Below, piece by piece: positions 1-10,145 of a stretch of 64,000 nt of DNA. The notes under the pieces are model-generated. The model saw only the letters and a list, made by a program, of their open reading frames with translations. It did not search any database and was not told where the DNA came from. Numbering within the stretch: position 1 is the stretch's first letter; every line of letters begins with the position of its first letter. The DNA is from Scilla litardierei. Taxonomy: Eukaryota > Streptophyta > Magnoliopsida > Asparagales > Asparagaceae. Made by a program: the position numbers and the translations under genes. The stretch lies in assembly GCA_030789695.1 (NCBI GenBank), contig JAULAV010008717.1:1-64000 (forward strand). The letters are read 5' to 3'.

Positions 1-120
1 GCATTGTAACACTCCTTTTATAAACAATAAATTTATCAGAATAGGTAAATACCCATCAAACGTTAGCCGCAAGCAGCAAGGATCGCTATCGACGTGCTCA
101 TCCTAAACGTTAGATCCTCT

Positions 121-204
121 GTCCAACGAACACGAAATCCAACGATTGGCATTTTATCCCGTTGGATAAACCAAAAATTTCATACCGCCCACATCGTTAT
201 ATAA
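121..204 (+). promoter_or_regulatory. Promoter region with histone-nonamer-like motifs and TATA box
   Basis: A TATA box (TATATAA, 198-204) lies about 190 nt before the start codon of the peptide gene at 390. Upstream are three copies of an RTCCAACG core: 121-128 (gtccaacg), 137-144 (atccaacg) and 160-167 on the minus strand (cgttggat). The plant histone promoter nonamer is known as CATCCAACG, so the core matches 8 of 9 positions in two of them. An inverted CCAAT element (attgg) sits at 145-149. No octamer (CGCGGATC) is seen. The arrangement suits a cell-cycle or histone-type promoter, but promoter activity is inferred from motifs only. Confidence 0.5.
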
Positions 205-279
205 GCTCATGTCCCATTCAACCGCTTCCATCACTTATAAATTTACCAATTACCTCTCGTTTCTTAATCGCCCAGAGCC

Positions 280-288
280 AAACCCTAA
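280..288 (+). promoter_or_regulatory. Telo-box (AAACCCTAA) in 5' leader
   Basis: The motif aaaccctaa lies between the TATA box and the peptide start codon. Telo-boxes are common near the transcription start of plant histone, ribosomal-protein and other growth-related genes. It directly precedes the histone H3-like stretch at 293-328. A weaker relative (gccctaaaa) occurs near 361-370. Confidence 0.45.
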
Positions 289-292
289 AAAG

Positions 293-328
293 CCTCGCAA
301 GCAGCTGGCGACGAAGGCCGCTCGCAAG
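293..328 (+). pseudogene. Histone H3 N-terminal tail fragment (PRKQLATKAARK)
   Basis: In the frame that is open from 209, these 36 nt encode PRKQLATKAARK, identical to residues 16-27 of canonical histone H3. The preceding residues do not continue the H3 tail (KK where H3 has KA), and the following AAC diverges from SAP. The frame is not that of the peptide gene starting at 390 and runs out without any histone fold. It is therefore a captured or residual H3 exon fragment in the presumed 5' leader. The exact 12-residue match is seen directly; origin from an H3 gene is inference, supported by the histone-type promoter motifs upstream. Confidence 0.6.
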
Positions 329-389
329 GCCGCTTGCAATCCCAATAATAGTATAACCCAAGCCCTAAAAAATTCTCAAGAGAAAGACA

Positions 390-593
390 ATGGCATTCGT
401 CTGCTCAAAGGCCCTCCTCCTCAGATCCCTCATGGCACTCATCGCAGTAAACTCCCTTGCCACCACCGCCACCGCTGCCGAGGCTCCCGCTCCCAGTCCC
501 ACCTCTACCATCGTCGTCGGCACATCTACTCCCGTCGGCGTCGCTTTGATATGCTCATCCATCATCGTCTTGATCGGATCTCTCCGCCACTGA
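390..593 (+). CDS. Arabinogalactan peptide (AG-peptide), GPI-anchored type
   Basis: This encodes a 67-residue protein with AG-peptide architecture. Residues 1 to about 30 form a signal peptide (basic near residue 12, hydrophobic LMALIAV core, ending ATAA). A very short mature segment follows, beginning EAPAPSPTS, with alternating Ala-Pro/Ser-Pro dipeptides that are known targets of prolyl hydroxylation and arabinogalactan addition. Residues about 46-67 are a hydrophobic tail (VGVALICSSIIVLIG) ending SLRH, typical of a GPI-anchor signal cleaved in the ER. The start has a good plant context (agacaATGGC) and no alternative start in frame gives a better signal peptide. The product would act at the plasma membrane or cell wall as a proteoglycan core; its exact role is unknown. 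It is intronless and the only intact gene I can support. The next recognisable feature downstream is a CACTA-type transposon end. Confidence 0.8.
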   Translation: MAFVCSKALLLRSLMALIAVNSLATTATAAEAPAPSPTSTIVVGTSTPVGVALICSSIIVLIGSLRH

Positions 594-1027
594 AGCGATT
601 GCTTATTTTTCATATTCAGTTCTTATGTTTCTTGGCTGCTGCTTGTCCGTTTGTTGTTGACATTTGTTCTTTCATTTCATTTTTGAGGTCATTGTTTGTC
701 TTCGTCGATCTGTGATGTAACATTGGCTACTTGTTGTTTATACTATTATTGGGATTGGTATTCTTCTTTGTATGTTAATTAGGTTCAATTTTTTTGTTGG
801 ATTTTATTTTCGGTGTCAATGATCATATTGTTGATTTATTTTTGGTCTGGTGACTTTTAAAACTCCAAATCAAGTAAAATTGGCCAAATTAAATTATAGT
901 TGCATTGGGATCTTTCAAATCTTTTGAAATTAAGCCTCGGACAAACCAAGTCAATAATTAGATTTTTACAAACTCTGCATTGGTTAATTCTTTTTATAAA
1001 TTCTCTTTATAACTTCTAACCCTAATT
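594..1027. other. 3' UTR and intergenic spacer, no gene
   Basis: T-rich sequence follows the peptide stop codon (the first 200 nt are strongly T-rich, as in plant 3' UTRs). No canonical AATAAA was noticed. The remainder to 1027 is AT-rich with no coding signal or recognisable repeat. Confidence 0.5.
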
Positions 1028-1403
1028 CTTGGGCATTTTCCAACGTTTCAAGAAAACGCCGGGAATGTCTTGGGCATTTCCCAACGTTCCAAGAAAATGC
1101 AGGGGAATGTCTTGGGCATTTCCCAACGTTTCAAGCAAACGTCGGGGAATGCCTTGGGCATTTCCCAACGTTTCAAGCAAACGATGGGAAATGTTTTGGC
1201 ATTTCCAAACGTTTCAAGAAAACGCTGGCAAAAGTGGGCATTTCCCAACGTTTCACCAAAACGTTGGGAAAACTTTTAGCAACGCCCATTTTTCCCAACG
1301 TCTTTGCAGCGTTTCATAAAATGTCGGGAAAACATTTGCCAGCGCTTCAAAAACGTTGGGAAATGTTTAAAAAAATGCTGGCAATAATCCTTTTTTAGTA
1401 GTG
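1028..1403 (-). mobile_element. CACTA-type DNA transposon end with subterminal repeats
   Basis: Read on the minus strand the segment begins CACTACTAAAAAA at 1403-1391, the classical CACTA (En/Spm) terminal inverted repeat. Inward from it lie about six imperfect units of 41-42 bp (from 1028), each carrying the arms ttcccaacgttt and aaacg..gggaa in opposite orientation. Clustered, partly inverted subterminal repeats are how CACTA transposase binding regions look. No opposite CACTA terminus and no transposase are found upstream, so this is a truncated or internally deleted end. The satellite starts immediately after the terminal G, and a 3-bp target duplication cannot be verified with one end. 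The short ORFs across it are by-products of the repeat. Confidence 0.7.
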
Positions 1404-2012
1404 ATCTTTTAATAAAAATATCGGCATTAAAACGCAGAAAAAAGCCTCATGGTCAGAAAAATCCGAAAAAATTTCCGTTGAAACCAGGAGATCACCATCT
1501 TCAATTGAAAAATAAGGAAAGACAAATTTAGGATAGAAAAATCATTTCATTTAATAAAAATATCTATATCTTACAGAAAATGTAGAAACTAGTCCCGATC
1601 TCTGGAATATCGGTAAAAATGTTCGTTGGAACCGGGATATTGCCATCTTCAAGTGAAAAATAAGAGAAGACGAAATTAGCCTACAAAAATCGTTTAACGT
1701 AATAAAAAGATCCAAATCTTCGAGGAAATGTAGAAAATAGTCCCGAACAAAAAAAATCCACAAAAATGTCTGTTACAACCGGGAGATTGCTATCATCAAC
1801 TGGAAAAATAAGAGAAAACAAAATTAAGCCAAAATATCATATCAATTAATAAAAGGATCCATGTCTTCAAAAGTGTGGAAAATTGACCGGAACTCAGAAA
1901 AATCTGCAAAAATTTCCATTGGAACCGGGTTCAGAAAATGATATATAAAAAGATTTATATCTTTCATAAAATGTAGAAATAGCACCAAGTCCAGAAAATG
2001 ATATATAAAAAT

Positions 2013-2171
2013 CTTTTCAGTTGAAGATGGCGATATCCTGGTTTCAATGTACATTTTTATAAATGAAGATGGTTATTTCACGATTCCAAATTTTGTCTAT
2101 ACTTATATTTCAGTTGAAGATGGCGATTTTCCAGTTCCAACAAACATTTTTGGCCTAATTTTGTCTTCTCC
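2013..2171 (-). repeat. Embedded inverted satellite block 1
   Basis: About 160 bp reads in opposite orientation (ttttcagttgaagatggcg ... ttgtcttctc). The left edge follows gaaaatgatatataaaaatc and the right edge is followed by cgatatcatttaataaaac, where forward orientation resumes. Two partial monomers are fused inside it, joined at acatttttataaatgaagatg. Confidence 0.85.
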
Positions 2172-2607
2172 GATATCATTTAATAAAACGAGCCATAACT
2201 TCCAAAAATGTGGAAAATAGCCCGGAGCTCAGAAATATCCGCAAAAATGTCTGTTGGAATAGGGAGATCACCAACTTCAACTGGAAAATAAGAGAGGACA
2301 AAATTAGGCCAAAAAAATCATATCATTTAATAAAACGATCCATATCTTTCAGAAAATGAGGAAAATATCCCGAAGCTCAGAAAAATAGGTAAAATGCCTT
2401 TTGGGACCAAGAGAATGCCATCTTCAATTAAAATATAAGAGAATACAAAATTAGGCCAAAAATCATATCGTTCAATATGAAGATCGTCATCTTCAACTGG
2501 AAAATAAGAGAATACAAACTTTGGTTATAAAAATCATATCATTTAATAAAAAGATCCTTATCTTCCGTAAAATGTAGAAAATACACCGGAGCTCAGAAAA
2601 ATCTGCA

Positions 2608-2742
2608 AAAAAGAAGACTTAGAAAGAACAAAGAAGTATGGATCCGAAAAAGTATGCTTAGGCAGTTCCTTCGCGGAACACAACAGAATAAATAGGAATT
2701 TGTTTCATTTCAAATACTTCTTCTTATCGAAGAGAAAACTAA
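2608..2742. other. Non-satellite insertion of unknown origin
   Basis: About 130 bp here do not match the monomer: the sequence runs from gaagacttagaaagaac through gcagttccttcgcggaac to tacttcttcttatcgaag. It interrupts a monomer after ctgcaaaaaa, and the satellite resumes at gagaaaactaacataagac. No terminal inverted repeats or target duplication are obvious. Origin (organellar fragment, unrelated transposon scrap) is undetermined. Confidence 0.55.
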
Positions 2743-5218
2743 CATAAGACAAACTTAAGCTATAAAAATCATATCATTTAATAAAAAGTTCCATATCTTC
2801 CATAAAATAAAGAAAATTGCACAGAGATCAGTAAATCCGAAAAAAATGTCAGTTGGTTCTGGGAGATCGCCATGTTCAACTTAAAAATAAGAGAAGACAA
2901 AATTTGGCAATAGAAATCATATCATTTAATATAAAGATTCTTATTTTCCATGAAATATAGAAAATATTCACGAGCTCAGAAAAATCCGCAAAAATATCTG
3001 TCAGAATCGGGAGACCGCCAAATTTAACGAAAAAGAGAAAACAAAATTAGGCCAAAAATCAAATCACTTAATAAAACAATCGATATCTTACAGATAATAC
3101 AGAAAATAGGCCATATCTCAGAAAAATCCGCAAAAATATCTGTTTGTTCCGGGAAATCGCCATCATTAGCAAAAATATAAGAGAAGACAAAATTTGGCCA
3201 AAAATTATATCATTTAATAAAACGATCGTTATCTTCCAGAAAATATAGAAAATAGCCCCGAGTTCTAAAAAATCTGCAAAAATGTTCGTCGGAACTGGGA
3301 GACCGCCATCTTCAACTAAAAATTAAGAGACGATAAACGTAGGTTATAAAATCATATCATATAATAAAAATATCCATATCGACAATAAAACGCAGAAAAT
3401 TACCTCAAGGTCAGAAAAAATTCGAAAAAATTTACGTTGGAACCGGGAGATCGCCAACTTCAATTGAAAAATAAGGAAAGACAAATTTAGGATAGAAAAA
3501 TCATATCATTTATTAAAAAGATCTATATCTTACAGAAAATGTAGAAACTAGTCCCGAGCTCAGGAATAACGACAAAAATGTCCGTTGGAACCGGGACATT
3601 GCCATATACAACTGAAAAATAAGAGAAGACAAAATTAGCCTACAAAAACCATATAACGTAATAAAAAGATACATATTTTCGAGGAAATGTAGAAAATAGT
3701 CTCGAGCACAGAAAAATCCGCAAAAATGTCTGTTAGAACCGGGAAATAGCCATCTTCAACTGGAAAATAAGAGAAGAAAAAATTAGGCCAAAATATCATA
3801 TCATTTAATAAAACGATCAATGTCTTCCAAAATTGTGGAAAATAGGCTGGAACTCAGAAAAATCCAAAAAAATTTCCTTTGGAACAGAGAGATCGCCATC
3901 TTCAATTGGAAAATAACCATATCTTTTAATAAAAATCAGATTATTTAATAAAAATAGCCATATCTTTCATAAAATATAGAATATAGTTCGGAGCTCAGAA
4001 AAATCCGTAAAAATGTCCGTTGGAACAAGAGATCGCCATCTTCAACCAGAAAATAGAGAAGTCAAGATTATGCTAAAACATCGTTTCATTTAAGAAAAAA
4101 ATCCATATCTTACAGGAAATGAAGATTATAGTTTCAAAATAAGAAGAGTCTACAAAAAATGTACGTTAATCCCGGTAGTTTACCATCTTCAACAACAAAA
4201 TAAGAGAAGAAAAATGTAGGCTATAAAAATCATCTCATTTAATAAAAGATACATATATTCCATAAAATATTGAAACTAGCACCGAGTGAAGAAAAATAAA
4301 TATCAGTTGGGACCGGGAGATCACCATCTTCAACTAAAAAAATAAGAGAATGCAAAATTAGGCCAAAAATCATAGCATTTAATAAAAAGATCTATATCCT
4401 CCAGAAAACTTAGAAAATAGGCCCAAGATCAAAAAACTGCAAAAATGTCCGTTGGAACCAGAAGATCGCAATCTTCAACTGAAAATTAAGAGAAGACAAA
4501 ATTAGGCCAAAAATCATATCATTTAATAAAAAGATCCTTAACTTCTCGAAAATTTAGAAAAATAGCCCATTGCTCAAAAAATATGCAATTATAACCGTTG
4601 GAACCTGGAGATCACCATCTTCAACTAAAAAAAATAAGAGAAGAAAAGATCCATAAATTTACGAAAATTTAGAAAATAGCCCGGAGCCCAGAAAAATCTG
4701 CAAAAATGTTCATTAGAACCGGGATATCGCCATCTTCAACTGAAAAGTAAGAGAAGAAAAAAGTAGTCCAAAAATTCATATCATATAAATTTATAGATTC
4801 TTATCTTCCCAGAAGTGTAGAAAATAGCACCGAGCTCAGAAGATCCCACAAAAATGTCTGTTGGAACCGGGAGATTGCCATCTTCAAATGGAAAATAAGA
4901 GAAGACAAAATTAGGCCAAAATATCATGTCATTTAATAAAATGATCCATTTCTTCCAAAAATGTGGAAAATAGGCCGGAGCTCAGAAAAATATGCAAGAA
5001 TGTCCGTTGGAACCGGGGGTGCATCTTCAACTGGAATATAAGAGAAGACAAAATTAGGCTAAAAATATTATCATTTAATAAAAAGATCGCCATCTTCAAC
5101 TGTAAAATAACAGAAGACAAATTTTGGCTAGAAAAATCTTATTAATTAATAAAAAGATTCATATCTTTCTTAAAATGTAGAAAATAGCACCAAGCTCAGA
5201 AAATGATATATAAAAATC

Positions 5219-5366
5219 ATTTCAGTTGAAGATGGCGATATCCCGGTTACAACGAACATTTTTATAGATGAATATGACAATTTCCCGGTTCCGAATTTTG
5301 TCTTCTCTTATATTTCAGTTTAAGATGGCAATTTCCTGGTTGCAACGGACATTTTTTGGCCTAGTC
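5219..5366 (-). repeat. Embedded inverted satellite block 2
   Basis: Edges are as in block 1 on the left (gatatataaaaatc then a ttcagttgaagatggcgat start). The right edge is shortened: reverse orientation ends at attttttggcctag and forward resumes at tcttcatcaactt. Confidence 0.82.
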
Positions 5367-6738
5367 TTCATCAACTTAAAATAATAGAAGACAAACTTAA
5401 GCTATAAAAATCATATTATTTAGTAAAAAGATCCATATCTTCCATAAAATAAAGAAAATAGTACAGAGCTCAGAAAAACTGCAAAAATTTACGTTAGAAC
5501 CAGGAGATCGCTAAGTTCAATTGAAAAATAAGAGAAGCCAAAATTAGGCAATCAAAATCATGTCATTTAATATAAAGATTCTTATTTTCCATAAAATGTA
5601 GAAAATATCACAGAGCTAAGAAAAATTCGCAAAATATCCGTCGAAACCGGGAGAGGGCCAAATTTAATGAAAAACAGAGATGAAAAAATTAGGCCAAAAT
5701 ATCATTTCATTTAATAAAATGATCGATATCTTCCAGCTAATACAGAAAATAGTTTAGAGCACAGAAAAATCCTCAAAAATATTTGTGTGAACCGGGGATC
5801 GCCATCATCAACAAATAATCTAAGAGAAGACAAAAGTCGACAAAAAATCATAACATTTAATAAAATGATCGTTATCTTACAGAAAATATAGAAAATAACC
5901 CCGAGGTAAGAAAAATCATATCATTTAATAAAAAATCATATCAACAAAAATTTCTGTTGGAACTGAGAAACTGGCATCGTCAAGTGAAAAATAAAAGAAG
6001 ACAAATGTATGCTATAAAAATCATATCATTTAATAAAAAGATCCATAACGACAATAAAATGTTGAAAATAGCATTTAGTTCAAAAAAATCCGCTAATATT
6101 TCTGTTTGAACCGGGAGATCGCCATCATCAAATGAAAAATAAGAGAAGACAAAATTAGGCTAGAAAAACTATATCATTTAATAAAAAGATCTATATCCTG
6201 CAGAAAATCAAAATTATCAGCTAAAATGTCCGTTGGAACCGGGATATCCCCATCTTCAACTGAAAAATAAGAGAAGACAAAATTAGGCTACAAAAATCAT
6301 ATAATGTAATAAAAAGATCCATATCTACCAGAAAATGTAGAAAATAATCACGAGCTCAGAAAAATCAGCAAAAATGTCTGTTGGAACTGTGTGATCGTAA
6401 TCTTGAACAGGAAAATAAGAGGAGGCAGAATCAGGCCAAAATATCATTTCATTTAATAAAACGATCCATATCTTTGAAAAATATGGAAAATAGGCCTTAG
6501 CTCAGAAAATTCCGCAAAAATGTCCGTTGGAACCTGGTGATCGCCATCTTCAACTGGAATATAAAAGAAGACAAAATTAGGCCAAAAATCATATCATTTA
6601 ATAAAAATATCTTCATCTTCAACTAAAAAAAGAGTAGACAAATTTAGGATAGAAAAATCATAACAATTAATAAAAAGATCCATATCTTTCATAAAATGTA
6701 TAAAATAGCACCAATATCAGAAAATGATATATAAAAAT

Positions 6739-6899
6739 CTTTTCAGTTGAAGATGGCAATATCCTGGTTACAACGAACATTTTTATAGATGAAGATGGTG
6801 ATTTCTCGGTTCCGAATTTTGTCTTCTCTTATCTTTCAATTGAAGATGGCGATTTCCCAGTTCCAACAGACATTTTTCGGCCTAATTTTGTCTTCTTTG
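6739..6899 (-). repeat. Embedded inverted satellite block 3
   Basis: The block begins cttttcagttgaagatggc after gatatataaaaat and ends ttgtcttctttgat, with forward monomer resuming at attatttaataaaccgatcc. The same internal fusion at acatttttatagatgaagatg is present. Confidence 0.85.
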
Positions 6900-8615
6900 A
6901 TATTATTTAATAAACCGATCCAAATATTTCAGAAAAATGGAAAATATCCAGGTGCTCAGAAATATCCAAAAAATGTCTGTTGGAACTGGGAGATCGCCAA
7001 CTTCAACTGGAAATTAAGAAAGACAAAATTAGGCCAAAAATCATATCATTTAATTGAACGTTCCATATCTTCCAGAAACTGTGGAAAATAGCCCGGAGCT
7101 CAGAAAAATCTGCAAAAATTTTCTTTTGGACCAAGTGAAAGCCATCTTTAACTAAAATATAAGAGGATACAAAATTGGGCCAAAAAATCATATCATTCAA
7201 TAAAAAGATCGCCATCTTAAACTGGAAAATAAGAAGAAACAAACTAAGGTTATAAAATTATATCAAAAGATCTATATCTTCCATAAAATAAAGAAAATAT
7301 GTCGAAGCTCAGAAAATCTGCAAAAATGTTTGTTAGAAACGGGGGATAGTTATGTTCAACCAAAAAAATAACTAAAAAAAGAGAAGACAAAATTAGGCAA
7401 TAAAAATCATATCATTTAATAAAAAGATTCTTCTTTTCCATAAATTGTACAAAATATCACCGAGAACAGAAAAATCCACAAAAATATCCACGAGCTCAGA
7501 TAAAATCCGCAAAAATATCCATCAGAACCGGGGAGCGCAAAATTTAAAGAAAAACAAAAAAAGGCAAAATTAGGCCAAAATATCATATCATTTATAAAAC
7601 AATTGATATCTTCCAGATAATACAGAATATAGCCCATAGCTCAGAAAAATCCTCAAAAATTTCCATGGGAATCGTGACATCGCCATCATCAACAAAAAAT
7701 CTAAGAGAAGACAAAATTAGACAAAAAAATCATAGCATTTAATAGAACGATTGTTATCTTCCGGAAAATACAGAAAATAGCCCTGACTTCCGAAAAATCC
7801 GCAAAAATTTCTGTTGGAACAGGGAAACCGCCATTTTCAAGTGAAAGTTAAGAGAAGACAAGCGTAGGCTGTAAAAAATATATCATTTAATTAAAAAATC
7901 ATTATATACAATAAAATGTAAAAATAGCCTCGAGTTCAGAAAACTCTGCAAAAATTTTCGTTAGAACTGGGCGATCGCCATCATCAATTGAAAAAAGAAG
8001 AGAAGACAAAATTAGGCTAGAAAAATCATATCATTTAATAAAAAGATCCATATCTTACAGAAAATTTAGAAAATAGTCCCTATCTCATAAATATCGGCCA
8101 AAATGTCCGTTGGAACCAGGATATCGTCATCTTCGATTGAGAAATAAGCGAAGACAAAATTAGGCTACAAAAATCATATACTGTAAAAGAAAATCCAAAT
8201 CTTCCAGAAAATGTAGAAAAAAAATCTGAGCTCAGAAAAATCCGCAAAAATGTCCGTTGGAACCAAGAGATCGCCATCTGTAACTAGAAAATAAGAGAAG
8301 ACTAAATTTTGCCAAAATATCATATCATTTAAAAAAACGATCCATATCTTCCAAAATGTGGAAAATAGGCATGAGCTCAGAAAAATCCGTAAAAATGTCC
8401 GTTGGAACTGAGTGATCGCCATCTTCAACTGCAATATATGAGTAGACAAAATTAGGCCAAAAATCATATCATTTAATAAAAAGATCGTCATCTTCAACTG
8501 AAAAATAAGAGGAGATAAATTTAGGATAGGAAAATCATATCAATTAATAAAAAGATCCATATCTTTCATAAAATGAATAAAATAGCACCAAACTTAGAAA
8601 ATGATATATAAAAAT

Positions 8616-8774
8616 ATTTTAAGTTGACGATGGCGATATCCCGGTTACCACAAACATTTTTATAGATGAAGATTGTGATTTCCTATTCCAAATTTTGTCT
8701 TCTCTTATCTTTCAGTTGAAGATGGCGATTTCCTGGTTTCAACGGACATTTTTTGGACTAATTTTGCCTCCTCT
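8616..8774 (-). repeat. Embedded inverted satellite block 4
   Basis: The block begins attttaagttgacgatggc after gatatataaaa and ends ttgcctcctctgac; forward orientation resumes at atcattaaaaaaaggattc. The internal fusion acatttttatagatgaagat is retained. Confidence 0.82.
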
Positions 8775-10145
8775 GACATCATTAAAAAAAGGATTCATGT
8801 ATTCCTCAAAATATGGAAAATATCTCGTAGCTCAGATATATCCCCAAAAATGTATGTTGGAACTGGGAGATCGCCAACTTCAACTGGAAATTAAGAGAAG
8901 ATAAAATTGGACCAAAACAATCATATCATTTAATAAAACGTTCCATATCTCCCAGAAAATGTGGAAAATAGTCCGGAGCTCAGAAAAATCTGCAAAAAGT
9001 TATTTTGGGACAGAGAGAATGCCATTTTCAACTGAAATATAAGAGAAGACAATGATCACCATTTTCAACTGGGAAATAAGAGAAAACAAATTTAGGTTAT
9101 AAAAATTATATCATTTAATAAAAAGTTCCATATCTTCCATAAAATGTAAAAAATATGCCGAAACTCGGAAAAATCCGCAAAAATATCCATTGGAACTGGG
9201 AGATCTCCATTTTCAACTTAAAAATAACAGGAGACAAACTTAAGCTATAAAAATAATATCATTTAATAAAAAGATCCATATCTTCCATAAAAAAAGAAAA
9301 TATCACAGAGATCAGAAAATTCGAAAAAAATGTTCGGTGTACTCGGGAGATCGCCATGTTCAACTGAAAAATAAGAGAAGACAAAATTTGGCAATAGAAA
9401 TCCTATCATTTAATATAAAGATTCTTATTTTCCATAAAATATAGAAAATATCCCTGAGCTCAGGAAAAATCCGTAAAAATATCCGTCAGATTTAACGAAA
9501 AAAAGGAGAAAACAAAATTGGGCCAAAAAATCATATCATTTAATAAAATGATCGATATCTTCCAGATAAGACAGAAAATAGGCCATATCTCAGAAAAATC
9601 AGTAAAAATATCAGTTGGTTTCGGAAATCGCCATCATTAGCGAAAAAAAATAAGAGAAGAAAAAATGTGGCCAAAAATCAAATCATTTAATAAAACGATC
9701 GATATCTTCCAGAAAATTCAGAAAATAACCCCGAGTTCAGAAAAATCCACAAAAAATTCCGTTGGAACTAGGAGACTGCCATCTTCGAGTGAAAATTAAG
9801 AGATGATAAACGTAGGCTATAAAATCATTTCAGTTAATAAAATATCCATATCAACTATAAAACGCAGAAAATAGCCTCAAGGTCAGAAAATTCGAAAAAA
9901 TTTCCGTTGGAACCGAAAAATCACCATCTTCAATTGAAAAATAAGGAAAGACAAATTTAGGATAGAACAATCATATCATTTAATAAAAAGAGATATATCT
10001 TACAGAAAATGTAGAAACTAGTCCCACGCTAATGAATATCGACAAAAATGTCCGTTGGAACCGGGATATTGCCATCTTCAACTGAAAAATAAGTGAAGAA
10101 AAAATTAGATTACAAAAAATTCATATAACGTAATAAAAAGATCCA

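Larger units (their letters stand above)
1404..10145 (+). repeat. Satellite tract I, ~148-bp monomer, forward orientation
   Basis: This is a tandem array of a monomer of about 148 bp. Landmarks in order are gagctcagaaaaatcc, gcaaaaatgtccg, ttggaaccgggagatcgcc, cttcaactgaaaaataagag, aagacaaaattaggc, atcatatcatttaataaaa, gatccatatcttcc and aaaatgtagaaaatag. By eye, monomers differ by roughly 10-30 percent, with small indels. The displayed strand is A-rich. Diagnostic variant trios recur near 3030, 5670, 7540 and 9510, and four inverted blocks are embedded. A subtype with agactagt-type spacing (tagaaactagtcccg) occurs near 1585, 3545 and 10015. The tract is cut at 10145 by a retrotransposon island. 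All ORFs in it are chance open frames in the repeat. Confidence 0.93.

Noticed and set aside
365..613. Minus-strand 82-codon frame opposite the AG-peptide gene
   Set aside because: It is the antisense shadow of the peptide gene, without any family resemblance.
209..715. 168-codon open frame spanning the H3-like piece and overlapping the AG-peptide gene
   Set aside because: Only 12 residues resemble a known protein; the rest is low-complexity translation of UTR and of the AG-peptide gene in a wrong frame.
1029..1319. 96-codon repetitive frame in the CACTA end
   Set aside because: It is produced by the 42-bp (multiple of three) repeat and lacks any protein signature.
1404..10145. CRISPR-like array of regular repeats
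   Set aside because: Repeats are contiguous with no unique spacers, the unit is about 148 bp, and the DNA is plant nuclear.
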